A stretch of DNA of 64,000 bases, from contig JACQII010000011.1 of assembly GCA_016198585.1 (NCBI GenBank), positions 1 through 64,000 on the forward strand, in the 5' to 3' direction. The stretch comes from Candidatus Aenigmatarchaeota archaeon (GTDB lineage: Archaea; Aenigmatarchaeota; Aenigmatarchaeia; QMZP01). Under the pieces are notes generated by a model. The model saw nothing but the letters and a program-made list of their open reading frames with translations. It was not told where the DNA came from and ran no database searches. A program made the translations under genes and the position numbers. Of the stretch, positions 49,999 through 58,658 are shown one piece after another. Position 1 is the first letter of the stretch. Each line of letters opens with the position of its first letter.

Positions 49999-51064
49999 CC
50001 CGCTTCACCTTGATGAATTCAGTCCCGCGGTTCGTGAAATAGCTATCGAAATAGCCGACCACGACGCGATAGTATTCCTCCCCGCTGACGGGCGTGACCT
50101 TCTCCAGGACGCCATGGGCGAGGAGCGTCTCGCCGTGGAAGGCCTGGGCCATGAAGTCCCGCGCGAAGGTGACCACCTGCCGCACCGGCACGTCCAGCCC
50201 CTGCACCACGGTGGAGTTGTCGAGCCCATAGAAGCCGGGCCGCACGATCGAGTGGAAGTGATCGCCAACGACGCCCTTGACCGTGGCAGTCCCAACCGGC
50301 GTGTACCGTTCCGTGCCCCACGGCACGGCAGTCTCGCCTGGCTCTTCCACGCAGAACACGGAAAACACGTTGTTGTCGAAGAGGCCGTCCCCGCGCTTCC
50401 TTTGGGCGTGCCAGATGAATTCCTGCTCCGAGAAGTTGAGGCCGGCGTTATAGGAGGCGAAGTACTTCTGCCATTCCTCGACCGTGCGCCAGCGGAGGAG
50501 AGGGTGGCGGACGTCGCGGATGAAATCGAAGAACGTCCAGTAATTCTCCTTCCCGAAGACCATGATGTCGATGTCAGACCGCCCGTGCGTGTAGTTCCCG
50601 AGGAGGGTGGAGTTCGTGATTCCCATCGCCGAGTAGGGGAGGCCGTGATCGTGCAGGATGTTCAGGAAGTCCTGGGTGCGGAGCGAATAGGTGTCCAGAT
50701 CCTCTGACGGGAGTCGCACCAGGTCTTGGACCCCCTTCTTCGGATCCTGGTAGCTCGCGATGCGGGTCTTCGGGACCCCGAAGAACCAGCGCTGGTGCAG
50801 GGGAGAATCATGGAAGTAGTACGGATAGAGCTTCCTAAAGTGCTCGATATACTGCCTGAGCTCCTGCTCCGAAGCTGCCCAATAGTCGAAGCGGTTCACG
50901 GGCACGCCGTCCAGGTCCCGCTTCTGGAACGAGTCGGAGCTGATGCCCGCCCGGGGGATGTACTTGGGCTTGGCGATGACGAACCCTTCCGGATGCTCGT
51001 TCGCATAGGTCTTGAACTGCATGCCGTCTTTCGTGGTCACGGCCATCGACTCATAGAAGTGCAT
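49988..51064 (-). CDS. COG1665-like protein with pol-beta-type nucleotidyltransferase domain
   Basis: A 358-residue protein. The N-terminus (AVTTKDGMQFKTYANEHPEGFVIAKPKYIP) matches the COG1665 predicted nucleotidyltransferases. The catalytic core is LLGNYTHGRSDIDIMVFG, with the G-x3-GRSDID pair of metal-binding Asp residues at about 174-176, followed by FFDFIRDVRHPLLRW. The C-terminal domain (VVGDHFHSIVRPGFYGLD; VRQVVTFARDFMAQAFHGE) is not known to me. Some relatives act on RNA ends or small molecules, but the substrate here is unknown. It overlaps the AlkP gene by 14 bases and proS by 11 bases. Confidence 0.75.
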   Translation of the reverse strand: MHFYESMAVTTKDGMQFKTYANEHPEGFVIAKPKYIPRAGISSDSFQKRDLDGVPVNRFDYWAASEQELRQYIEHFRKLYPYYFHDSPLHQRWFFGVPKTRIASYQDPKKGVQDLVRLPSEDLDTYSLRTQDFLNILHDHGLPYSAMGITNSTLLGNYTHGRSDIDIMVFGKENYWTFFDFIRDVRHPLLRWRTVEEWQKYFASYNAGLNFSEQEFIWHAQRKRGDGLFDNNVFSVFCVEEPGETAVPWGTERYTPVGTATVKGVVGDHFHSIVRPGFYGLDNSTVVQGLDVPVRQVVTFARDFMAQAFHGETLLAHGVLEKVTPVSGEEYYRVVVGYFDSYFTNRGTEFIKVKRDGP

Positions 51065-52439
51065 GCCACACCCCCAACCGGTCTATCTCCCGCGGGACCG
51101 GGACCCCCATGCGGTCCAGGATGAAGCAGGCGACGTCCGTGATCTTCATCCTCCCCAGGTCCTTCTTCGGGATGCCGGGACCGGAAACGATGATCAGACC
51201 GTCGGGGGAATGCCCGCCGTCTGTCGCGCCGACGGTGTCTTCCTGGGAATGCAAGCCCTCGTTTCCGAAGTCGTTGTTGACCCCCCAGACCAGGTTGTCG
51301 AAGTAGACGAACAGGTCCGGGGCCTTGTCTTTGTGGGGACCGGAGTAGATGTCCTGGGGCCTGAACACCTTCGTCTCCAGGGTCTTCCCCTTGTCGTCGG
51401 GGATGAGCGTGAGCTTTTCGGTCAATTCCTTCTGGAGGGACTCGTACTCTTTCCTCTTCACCACCCCGTGCTCGTCCCGGCCTTCGAGATTGAAATAGAT
51501 CCGGCCTTGGTAGGAACCGATCGCATAGGCTTTTGTCTTTGACCAATCCACCAGGGAGAAATCAAACTTCACCGGCGACCGGAGAGGGGCCTTGAGGAAC
51601 AAATAGCCCTCCCGCATCAGCCAGTCGTTCAGGTTGATCTTACCGAGGACTTTCCGAATCCCGTGGTCGGAGCAGACGACCACCAGGGTGTCTTTCGGGA
51701 GCAGGGAGAGAATCTCGCCAATCTCACGATCAAGGTAGGTGAAGAATTCCGGGAGCGCGGACCCGAATGCGGAGGGAGTGTATTTTGGATGTGATTTGTC
51801 GTAGTAGGAGAGGAAGGTGTGGAGCATCCGGTCCGAACCCAGGATGTCGCAGATGAGGAAGTCCCAGTCCTTCTTCAGCATGTGCTTGAGCGTCTTCAGG
51901 TGGATGTCGGTCATCTCGTAAATCCTTTTCAAGAGCTGGGTTTTCTCTACCGACTTGTAGCCTCCGAGACCTTCGTCGGTCGCGTCGAACTGGTAGTCCT
52001 TCCCGAGGAACGCGTGCAGCTCCTGCTTCAAGGACGGAGGGTAGGTGAACTCGCAGGAGGCGTCAGGCGTGAGGAAGTCCGTGACCATGTGCCCGTTCAC
52101 TTTTTTCGGGGGGTAGGTCAGGGGGACGTTGAGGACGGTGACTTTCTTTCCCGCATCTGACAGGATGTCCCACAGGAGCCTTGCTTTTATGTGCAAGGAG
52201 TTGTAGAGGCGGGTCTTGTTCCCCTCCCGGTAGGTGTAGGAGTAAATGCCCAGGCCGGACGCGTCCTGGCCTGAGGCGAGGGCGTTCCAGGCAATCGTGG
52301 TGGACGGGGGGATGGTTGATTCGAGCGTCCCATGGAGGCCAGACCCGACGAGCTTCTTCAGGTTGGGAAGGGAATCCAGCCACTCACCAAACACCAGTTC
52401 AGGCGGGGCGCCATCCAACCCCAGGACGAACACTTTCAT
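51051..52439 (-). CDS. AlkP-superfamily type I phosphodiesterase
   Basis: A 462-residue enzyme of the alkaline phosphatase superfamily, with MKVFVLGLDGAPPEL (metal Asp), the nucleophile region STIPPSTTIAWNALASG (a Thr), VVVCSDHGIRKV, SGPHKDKAPDLFVYFD and TDGGHSPDGLIIVSGPG for the second metal set. It acts on phosphodiester or phosphate-ester bonds; the substrate is not known. It starts within four bases of the RHH gene's stop. A second family member is at 53463-54980. No signal peptide, so it is cytoplasmic. Confidence 0.88.
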   Translation of the reverse strand: MKVFVLGLDGAPPELVFGEWLDSLPNLKKLVGSGLHGTLESTIPPSTTIAWNALASGQDASGLGIYSYTYREGNKTRLYNSLHIKARLLWDILSDAGKKVTVLNVPLTYPPKKVNGHMVTDFLTPDASCEFTYPPSLKQELHAFLGKDYQFDATDEGLGGYKSVEKTQLLKRIYEMTDIHLKTLKHMLKKDWDFLICDILGSDRMLHTFLSYYDKSHPKYTPSAFGSALPEFFTYLDREIGEILSLLPKDTLVVVCSDHGIRKVLGKINLNDWLMREGYLFLKAPLRSPVKFDFSLVDWSKTKAYAIGSYQGRIYFNLEGRDEHGVVKRKEYESLQKELTEKLTLIPDDKGKTLETKVFRPQDIYSGPHKDKAPDLFVYFDNLVWGVNNDFGNEGLHSQEDTVGATDGGHSPDGLIIVSGPGIPKKDLGRMKITDVACFILDRMGVPVPREIDRLGVWHALL

Positions 52440-52648
52440 GTGTATCCCAGGCTCCTCAGGCGGCGCTTCAGAATCTCCACCTCGCGCGGTGTCAGTCTGG
52501 ACTCCTGGCTGAGGTCCCCGGCTGCGATGATGTCGCGCAGCAGGTGCTTGACGAACTCCGAGACTGAGACGAAACTGGTCTTCTTGATCAGCTTCTCCAG
52601 GTCCTTGTACATCTCCACGGGGATGGACACTGAGGTGTACTTTTTCAT
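52436..52648 (-). CDS. Ribbon-helix-helix protein with LRSLGYT tail
   Basis: A 70-residue protein with an RHH fold: KKYTSVSIPVEMYKDLEKLI (strand and helix 1), then FVSVSEFVKHLLRDIIAAG (helix 2), as in Arc/CopG-type regulators. The tail EVEILKRRLRSLGYT resembles the C-terminus of the AlkP protein at 53463 (LRQLKSMGYS). ATG 52648 is used, not 52663, because TATTTAAG (52671-52678) is centred 26.5 bp before it. It is the first gene of the RHH-AlkP-nucleotidyltransferase-proS operon and may bind its own promoter. Confidence 0.85.
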   Translation of the reverse strand: MKKYTSVSIPVEMYKDLEKLIKKTSFVSVSEFVKHLLRDIIAAGDLSQESRLTPREVEILKRRLRSLGYT

Positions 52649-52670
52649 GGTGTCATTATCCATAATTACG

Positions 52671-52678
52671 CTTAAATA
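52671..52678 (-). promoter_or_regulatory. TATA box of the RHH-AlkP-NTase-proS operon
   Basis: TATTTAAG on the minus strand, centred 26.5 bp before ATG 52648. It decides between two in-frame ATGs. The RHH product could act at this site, but I see no clear operator repeats. Confidence 0.65.
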
Positions 52679-52704
52679 CCTTTGCCGACCTGACTCCCCA
52701 ATCG

Positions 52705-53466
52705 TCAGCGCGTGCCCCGCTGATGGATCGCAGAAAGGGGCTGGATCTTCCGCAGCAGCTGCTTGTGGATGTGGCCGTTGCTGGCGAGGAGGCCTGAAGC
52801 TTTCTGCCTGTCGGCAGTCACCGGACGGCCGAAGAGGTCGGTCACCTGGCCACCCGCTTCTTCAAGGATGAGGATCCCAGGGAGGGTGTCCCAGAGGTTG
52901 GGTTCGCTGTCGTAGACGGTCAGGTCGAAGCGGCCGCTCGCGATCAGCGAAAGCTTGAGGCCCAGGCTGCCACAGACTGCTTTCTCCGCGCAGGGCAGGG
53001 CCGCGATGATGGCAGGCAGGTTGTTGGACATGGTGTGGCGGTGGACAAGGCGCATCTCCGCGAGCGTCGCCCGGGACGAGACTCGGATGCGCCTACCGTT
53101 GCGGAACGCTCCCTCTCCTCGAGCGGCGGCGTACGTGCTACCCGTGGCCGGCTGATGGACGACAGCCAGGATCGGCCGGCCCCGCTCCACGAGGGTGGCC
53201 ATGGTCGTGTAGCTCTCTTCGCCGCGGGTGTAGCTTGCCGTGCCGTCGAGCGGGTCGATGAGCCAGACGCGGCCGGCGAACTGGGCGAGTTGGCTGACTG
53301 CGAAGGTTTCCTCGCTCACCACGGGCTGCCCGGGGAACGCCACGGCCAAGGCAGCCTTCCAGAAGAGGTCAGCCTCACGATCGGCTCGCTTCCCATTGGA
53401 GGCGAGGGACAGCAGGAGCGCGCCGGCCTCCTTCGCGATGCGCGTGAGCGTGCTGAGATCGTTCAT
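52705..53466 (-). CDS. Inositol-monophosphatase-family phosphatase
   Basis: A 253-residue Mg2+-dependent, Li+-sensitive-type phosphatase. It has VVSEETFAV (metal Glu), WLIDPLDGTASYTRGEESY (the DPLDGT metal motif) and SEPNLWDTLPGILILEEAGGQVTDL (the WD motif with Asp). Archaeal members dephosphorylate inositol-1-phosphate, fructose-1,6-bisphosphate or PAP. With a nearby GT4/AlkP operon, an inositol lipid or glycan role is possible. Start at ATG 53466 overlaps the AlkP gene stop by four bases. Confidence 0.9.
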   Translation of the reverse strand: MNDLSTLTRIAKEAGALLLSLASNGKRADREADLFWKAALAVAFPGQPVVSEETFAVSQLAQFAGRVWLIDPLDGTASYTRGEESYTTMATLVERGRPILAVVHQPATGSTYAAARGEGAFRNGRRIRVSSRATLAEMRLVHRHTMSNNLPAIIAALPCAEKAVCGSLGLKLSLIASGRFDLTVYDSEPNLWDTLPGILILEEAGGQVTDLFGRPVTADRQKASGLLASNGHIHKQLLRKIQPLSAIHQRGTR

Positions 53467-54980
53467 GAGTACCCCATCGACTTGAGCTGCCGAAGGAGTT
53501 TTTCCTCCTGCTCGGCGGTCAGGGCTTGCCGTTCCTGCTGCTTTTCCACAGGATCCCGGAGGATGATCGGCCGGCGGGCCTGCGGGCTGCGGGGTTCGAA
53601 CAGGTCCTTGCGGACCTTCCCGTCCAGGTCCCGGGGAATGGCTGCGGAAAACAGGTAGAGCGCAAGCGGCGCGATATCGACGATCGAGAGCTCCGGGACC
53701 GTGCCCGTGCGCACGCCAGGACCGGCCAGGAGGAAGATTCCTTCGGGTCGGTGCCATCCGAAGTTGGCCTTCATGGGTGAGGCCGGCGCGTGATCGAGGC
53801 CGGGCTGCATGTAGGCCGAAGCGAAGCCATCAAACTGGACCAGGAGATCGGGGGCATGTTCGAGGTGCGGGCCTTGGTAAATCTCCTCCCTCTTGTACAC
53901 GGTGACATCCTTGAGGTCCGGATGCTGCAGCCCCCGTAGGCGGGCGGCGATCTTCTCACGGACGGCTTCGTAGTCCGCGGGTGCCACGGTCCCCTGGGGT
54001 TCTCGCCCCTGCAGGTTCAGGAAGATGCGGGGCATGTTGCCGTAGATGCTGTAGGCGACGGTCTTCTCCCAATCGATGGCCTCCAAGGCAGGCGGCTCGA
54101 CGAACCGGCGGCGGACCCGGCCGGGGGTGAGGCGGTGTGCCAACGGTCCGAGACCGACGTTCTCCACCGCAGCCTTGATCCGGGAGCCGGCTCCCGGGAC
54201 TTTCCGATCGGCTCGCGGCGTGAGGAATCCTTCCTGCTGGAGCCAGGCGTTCGGCCAGAAGACCGACGTTGGTGGACCGATGCCATGGTCGGACATCACG
54301 ATCACCGTGCAGTCGCTGCCGGCTTTCGCAACCATCTCACCGACGAGCCGGTCCACGGCCTCGTACGCCTTCTCGACTTCCCCGGATCCCCAGTAGCCGT
54401 GGCAGACCACGTCGGTCGCGAGGAAGTTCACCACGAACAGGTCCCACGGCTTCTCCATCAGGTGCCGGACCACGGCGGCCTGTTTATCCAGGGTCTCGTA
54501 GAGGTTCCGGATCGTGAGGTGGTGCTCGGGCGTGATGATGTAGCCGCCGGCAACGGTGTTGATCTCGTCCTTGATATCGGGCGGGAAGGTGAACGCGGCG
54601 TCCTCGGTCGCGCCGCGGCCAGCGATGAGGATGCCGTTCACGGGCTCGGGCGGGAAGGTCATCGGCAGGTTCATGATGACGGACTTCCCGGGAAGCAGGT
54701 TCCAGAACGAGGTCCCCCGGCGGTCGCTTGCGTCAGGCCGCATGGTCTCATACGTCCCTGGACGGCGCATGAACACGTCGTAGACGCCCAACTTTCCCGG
54801 GTTCTTACCGGTGATGAAGCTGTCCCAAGCCGGACAAGAGGCCGGCGGAATCGTCGACCGGAGAACGGCCCGGACGCCGCGGTCCCTCAGCGCCTTGAGG
54901 GCCGGCAGCTTGCCTGCCGCGATCAGGGGATCGATGAACGACCAACTCGCGCCGTCGAGGCCGATAATGAGCAATTTCAT
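53463..54980 (-). CDS. AlkP-superfamily type I phosphodiesterase with C-terminal LKSMGYS motif
   Basis: A 505-residue enzyme with MKLLIIGLDGASWSF (metal Asp), RSTIPPASCPAWDSFITGKNPGKLGVYDV, where the nucleophile position is Ser in PASCPAW rather than the usual Thr, and VIVMSDHGIGPPTSVF. YQGPHLEHAPDLLVQFDG and the LLAGPGVRTG block follow. The extreme C-terminus LTAEQEEKLLRQLKSMGYS resembles the tail of the RHH protein at 52436. GGTGATC (54983-54989) precedes the ATG and contains the stop of the upstream GT4, so it has SD initiation. It may trim phosphorylated glycans. Confidence 0.86.
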   Translation of the reverse strand: MKLLIIGLDGASWSFIDPLIAAGKLPALKALRDRGVRAVLRSTIPPASCPAWDSFITGKNPGKLGVYDVFMRRPGTYETMRPDASDRRGTSFWNLLPGKSVIMNLPMTFPPEPVNGILIAGRGATEDAAFTFPPDIKDEINTVAGGYIITPEHHLTIRNLYETLDKQAAVVRHLMEKPWDLFVVNFLATDVVCHGYWGSGEVEKAYEAVDRLVGEMVAKAGSDCTVIVMSDHGIGPPTSVFWPNAWLQQEGFLTPRADRKVPGAGSRIKAAVENVGLGPLAHRLTPGRVRRRFVEPPALEAIDWEKTVAYSIYGNMPRIFLNLQGREPQGTVAPADYEAVREKIAARLRGLQHPDLKDVTVYKREEIYQGPHLEHAPDLLVQFDGFASAYMQPGLDHAPASPMKANFGWHRPEGIFLLAGPGVRTGTVPELSIVDIAPLALYLFSAAIPRDLDGKVRKDLFEPRSPQARRPIILRDPVEKQQERQALTAEQEEKLLRQLKSMGYS

Positions 54981-54982
54981 GG

Positions 54983-54989
54983 GATCACC
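54983..54989 (-). promoter_or_regulatory. Shine-Dalgarno GGTGATC overlapping an upstream stop codon
   Basis: GGTGATC on the minus strand contains the TGA that ends the GT4 gene at 54985 and lies two bases before ATG 54980. It couples translation of the two genes. Confidence 0.65.
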
Positions 54990-55980
54990 GTATAGAATTG
55001 ACCAGCTGCTTATATCTTTGGCGGAAGCGGGAAAACGAGAAGGGCCGCAGGCCCGGTCGCGACCGGGCACGGTCGAGCGGGAGGGCGGCTGCGTAGGTCG
55101 CCGCGTCAGTCGCTGGTGTGAATCCCGGGAGGTCGTGATCGAGGAATATGCCTGTCCGGTTGCCGATGACCGGGGTGTTGCACGCCAACGCCTCGAGCGG
55201 GGCATAGCCGAAACCTTCAAAACGGGTGGGAGCGATGCAGAAGTCGGCTGCCGAGTACATGTCTTTCATGCGGCGCGACGGGATGTTGGCCCGGACTTGG
55301 AAGTTGCCTTCCAGGTGATAGGGGAAAGGGAAGACGCAGAGGAAGAGGATGTCGGGCCGCAGGGCAGCGACCTGCCGGACCACATCAAAACCCTTGCTGT
55401 AGTCGGGCCGACCAACGAACACGCCGATGGTGGCGCCAGCCGGGAGGCCCAGCCTCTTGCGCGCAGCGGCCTGCGGCACCGGCCGCATCATCTCGGTGTC
55501 GACGGCGTTCGGGATGACCGCGGAATCGAGGCGATAGAAGCGGCGGACATTCCGCTGCGTGAACGGCGAGTTAGCGACGACCTGCCTGGCTCGCTGCGCG
55601 CTCCGTCTTTCATAACGGGCATACAGGATCCGCGTTCGCCAGTAGTTCAGGTCGGTCTGGCGCATGGCTGCCCGCGCGAAGCCGGCGAAGGTTCCATGTT
55701 GGATATTGACGACCGGCCGATCGGTCTGAAGCGCCCAACCGTCCATCCCGTTGGTGAAGATCACGTCCGGATCGTACTCAGCCAGGTGATCGGCGAACCA
55801 GTGATCGAGACGCTTCGCCTCCGTCGGCTGCCGGATGACTGAAAACGGTTCGGGGAATTGCGCCCGCAGACGGTCGTAGTCCACGATGTGGAGGCCGAGC
55901 GCGCGGCAGAGATGGTCGCTGAAGGTTTCGACACCGGCTTTCACCGACGCGCTCGTCGAGAGGGATAGCAGGACGTTCAT
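54985..55980 (-). CDS. GT4 (GT-B fold) glycosyltransferase
   Basis: A 331-residue enzyme with a short N-terminal domain (LLSLSTSASVKAGVETFSDHL), NIQHGTFAGFARAA, VVANSPFTQRNVRRFY and SAVIPNAVDTEMMRP. The donor domain has IGVFVGRPDYSKGFDVV and FEGFGYAPLEALACNTPVIGN (E-x7-E). It is coupled by ATGA overlap to the upstream GT4 and followed by the AlkP gene after four bases. Confidence 0.9.
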   Translation of the reverse strand: MNVLLSLSTSASVKAGVETFSDHLCRALGLHIVDYDRLRAQFPEPFSVIRQPTEAKRLDHWFADHLAEYDPDVIFTNGMDGWALQTDRPVVNIQHGTFAGFARAAMRQTDLNYWRTRILYARYERRSAQRARQVVANSPFTQRNVRRFYRLDSAVIPNAVDTEMMRPVPQAAARKRLGLPAGATIGVFVGRPDYSKGFDVVRQVAALRPDILFLCVFPFPYHLEGNFQVRANIPSRRMKDMYSAADFCIAPTRFEGFGYAPLEALACNTPVIGNRTGIFLDHDLPGFTPATDAATYAAALPLDRARSRPGLRPFSFSRFRQRYKQLVNSIR

Positions 55981-57089
55981 GCCAGTCCCTCCAGAACTTT
56001 CAGGGCGCGGCGGTTCAGGATTGGGCGTGAGAAGTGGCGCTCGATCACCCGCCGCACGCGCCGATGCGGGTGAGCCAGCTCCCGCTCGACACCGGCAGCG
56101 AAACCTTCCCACGTGGTGGAGAACGTCCCCACGTCGTACGTCCGGAAGAACTCGTCCATGGACCCGCCCCGCGGGCCCTTCGCCACGACCGGCAGGTCCG
56201 CCGCCAAGTAGTCGAAAACCTTGGTGGGGAGGTTGCTCAGCCAGAAGTCGGGGACCGGACTCAGCGCCAGGTCGGCGGCGGACAGCGAGGCGGCAAGCTT
56301 CTCGTAAGGTGTGTTCACCACCACCCGGACCCGCTTCTCGAGCGACAGCCGTGCGACCGCCTCGCGCACGTGGGCATGCATGCGGTCAGCGTGGGCGGAC
56401 CCGTCGTGGGTGAAGAGGAAGAGCAGGTAAGCCTTCTTCGCGAGCAACGACGCGAGCGCGTCCAGCATCACGTCGAGGTCCTTGCCGCCGATGACGCCTG
56501 CATAGACCAGGATCTTTGCACTGGGGGGAACCTTGAGCGCCGCCCGCACTGTCCGGCCGGCAGCAGGGAGGGGGCGGATCACGCGCGGATCAGAGCCGTT
56601 GCGGATGACCGTCACCTTCTCTGCGGGCAGACCGTAGCAGGCGAGCAGGTTCTTCTTGTCCAAGGGGGTCAGCACAAAAATGTGCGCAGCGAGCCGGTGG
56701 GCTATCCACTCGCAGGCCTTGTAGCCGGCGGTCTTGAACCGGCCCTTGCGGAGGTGGGCGAAGCGGGCTACCAGGTAGGAGAACGGGTCTTTTGCATCGA
56801 GGACGAACGGCGTCCTCGTCATGGCGCACTGGACAGCAACAAAGGCGTTGTGGGTGATTGGCGGCGAAGTTCCTAAGATGACGTCGGGCCGGGCCCGACG
56901 GAGCAGCGAGAGCAGGTGCAAGATGCCTCGGTAGCGGGTGACGCCTGCGGCAGCTGCCACTCCCCGCGCGGGGGCAAGGATGAGGACTTCATGACCGGCC
57001 GCGCTGAAGGACTCGCGGAAACTGTTGATGCGAACGACAGCAGCCCCCTTCTCCGGGTCGGCATACGGACCGATCAGGGCGATCCTCAT
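55977..57089 (-). CDS. GT4 (GT-B fold) glycosyltransferase
   Basis: A 370-residue enzyme with ALIGPYADPEKGAAVVRINSF, VILGTSPPITHNAFVAVQC, HIFVLTPLDKKNLLACYG and VTVIRNGSDPRVIRPLP. KILVYAGVIGGKDLDVMLDAL begins the donor domain. The usual E-x7-E is replaced by a variant region near LPTKVFDYLAADLPVVAKG, with F-D-Y-L as in WbuB-type transferases. It overlaps the membrane protein gene upstream and the next GT4 by four bases each. Confidence 0.88.
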   Translation of the reverse strand: MRIALIGPYADPEKGAAVVRINSFRESFSAAGHEVLILAPARGVAAAAGVTRYRGILHLLSLLRRARPDVILGTSPPITHNAFVAVQCAMTRTPFVLDAKDPFSYLVARFAHLRKGRFKTAGYKACEWIAHRLAAHIFVLTPLDKKNLLACYGLPAEKVTVIRNGSDPRVIRPLPAAGRTVRAALKVPPSAKILVYAGVIGGKDLDVMLDALASLLAKKAYLLFLFTHDGSAHADRMHAHVREAVARLSLEKRVRVVVNTPYEKLAASLSAADLALSPVPDFWLSNLPTKVFDYLAADLPVVAKGPRGGSMDEFFRTYDVGTFSTTWEGFAAGVERELAHPHRRVRRVIERHFSRPILNRRALKVLEGLA

Positions 57090-58531
57090 GTTGCCTCCCA
57101 GCGATAGATAGTCACGTGATGCGGTTGTGATGAGGAAAACACCTCCGTCAGCTCACCAGCGTGCTGAGCGAGGAAGTCAGCGACCTGCTGCCGCTCGCCC
57201 GCGACCAGCTTGCCACGCGGCGAGCTGTAGTCGACCGTCCCATAGCGGATGTCGAGGAGATAGACGTCGCCATAGGGGCCGGCGAGGGCGGCGAGGTTCG
57301 CGGTCCCGACATCCAGGTAGGCCCGGTCAGCAAACAACTCGTTCAGGACATAGTTGCAGTCGTCCGAACTGCCGATCAGCAGCGACTCGGTGGTCGTGTG
57401 AGCGTAGATCTGGTCGAAGACCGCTCTCCGGCCGTCGAGGAATGTGGCATGGACGGACGAAGCAAGGATGGCGGCGGCGAAGAGCGCGACGATCGCGATG
57501 CTGAGGACCGGTTTCTCCGGCAGGCGCAGGCGTCCCAGGACCTTCCTGACCAGGAAGGGGTAGGTCAGGAGCAGCAGCCCGATCAATGGGATCAGGTAGC
57601 GTATCTGCCCGGTGACCGCGGTCGGGTGGAGCCACGGGGCATCGGCAATGTTGACATTCTGCGCGTAGAAGAGGAGGAAGATCACGGTCGCGAGCAACAA
57701 CTCCTTCCGGAGCGCAGGAGGTGCAACCACGGGCGAGAGGATGAGCAGCGGCAAGACCGCGGCGAGGATGACCAGGAACTTTACCAAAGTCAGCCCGTAG
57801 AAGGGCTTGATGCCGGTCTCGAACGCGAAGATCTCCCCGAGCTCATTGCTGTAGCCGTGCTCCAAGATCCCTCCATAGAAGAGGGCGTTGGTACCCAGGA
57901 GGAGGAGCGCGGCCGGCACGAATCCAGCCAGCATCGCCAGGAACTTCCGGCGGTCCATGCAGAGCGGGACCAGGAAGAAGGGGATTGCGAGCAGGATGAC
58001 CTCGTAGCGCGGCAGGGCAGCAAGCCCGAAGAACAGCCCGGCCAGCGCGCTCTGCCACGGTTTCTTTCCCAGGTAGAAGAATGTCGCCGCCAGCAGGCCA
58101 GTCAGCGCGAGCAGCTCGCTGTTCAACGTCCGGGCTTCCCAGAGCATGGCGGGAAAGAGCAGATAAAGGAGAGCGTAGAGCGGGGAGACTCCCCACTTCC
58201 GCAGGATGAGGACGATGAGGGCGAAGTTCAGGAGGTGGATCACTAGCCCGGAGAGCATCACGCCTTCAAAACCGGCCCAGGTGAACGGGACCAGGAATGC
58301 GGACCGGCCGATGAAATATTGGGAGACATAACCGTCGCCGGTGAACTTGCCCTCGCAGGACGCAGTCTGGGCTGGCTCGGTCAGCGTCCCGCCCTGCAAC
58401 AGGAAAGCGTTCTTCAGGTATTCGTGCTCATCGATCGAGGCGAAGTATGAGGGAAAGAAGACGAGGTGAACGGCCACGAAGCCGACCGCGACCAGGATGA
58501 GGAGATGCCTCGTTCGGATAGGCGGGAACAT
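57086..58531 (-). CDS. GT-C-type polytopic membrane protein
   Basis: A 481-residue protein with about eleven membrane spans. The first external loop has SIDEHEYLKNAFLL, an acidic DE motif like that of other GT-C enzymes. LWEARTLNSELLALTGL is in an internal span region, and the C-terminal 110 residues are soluble (from about THATTT, ends VTIYRWEAT). It would transfer a sugar from a polyprenyl-phosphate donor at the outer face. TTTAAAAA, 25 bp before ATG 58531, starts the five-gene operon 57086-52705. Confidence 0.78.
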   Translation of the reverse strand: MFPPIRTRHLLILVAVGFVAVHLVFFPSYFASIDEHEYLKNAFLLQGGTLTEPAQTASCEGKFTGDGYVSQYFIGRSAFLVPFTWAGFEGVMLSGLVIHLLNFALIVLILRKWGVSPLYALLYLLFPAMLWEARTLNSELLALTGLLAATFFYLGKKPWQSALAGLFFGLAALPRYEVILLAIPFFLVPLCMDRRKFLAMLAGFVPAALLLLGTNALFYGGILEHGYSNELGEIFAFETGIKPFYGLTLVKFLVILAAVLPLLILSPVVAPPALRKELLLATVIFLLFYAQNVNIADAPWLHPTAVTGQIRYLIPLIGLLLLTYPFLVRKVLGRLRLPEKPVLSIAIVALFAAAILASSVHATFLDGRRAVFDQIYAHTTTESLLIGSSDDCNYVLNELFADRAYLDVGTANLAALAGPYGDVYLLDIRYGTVDYSSPRGKLVAGERQQVADFLAQHAGELTEVFSSSQPHHVTIYRWEAT

Positions 58532-58629
58532 GGGAATGCTTGCGTGGGACCCTTTTTAAACCTTGGCCGAGATTGCGTCTCCCGATCCCGATCGTCTTCC
58601 GGCGGCGTTCTGTGCGCTCCTTGGGGGCG

Positions 58630-58637
58630 TTTATTAA
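58630..58637 (+). promoter_or_regulatory. TATA box of the Cys-rich secreted-protein gene
   Basis: TTTATTAA on the plus strand, centred 26 bp before GTG 58659. It makes that GTG a better start than the in-frame ATG at 58653, which would lie upstream of the predicted first base. Confidence 0.5.
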
Positions 58638-58658
58638 ACTGCCGGACCATAAATGGGT

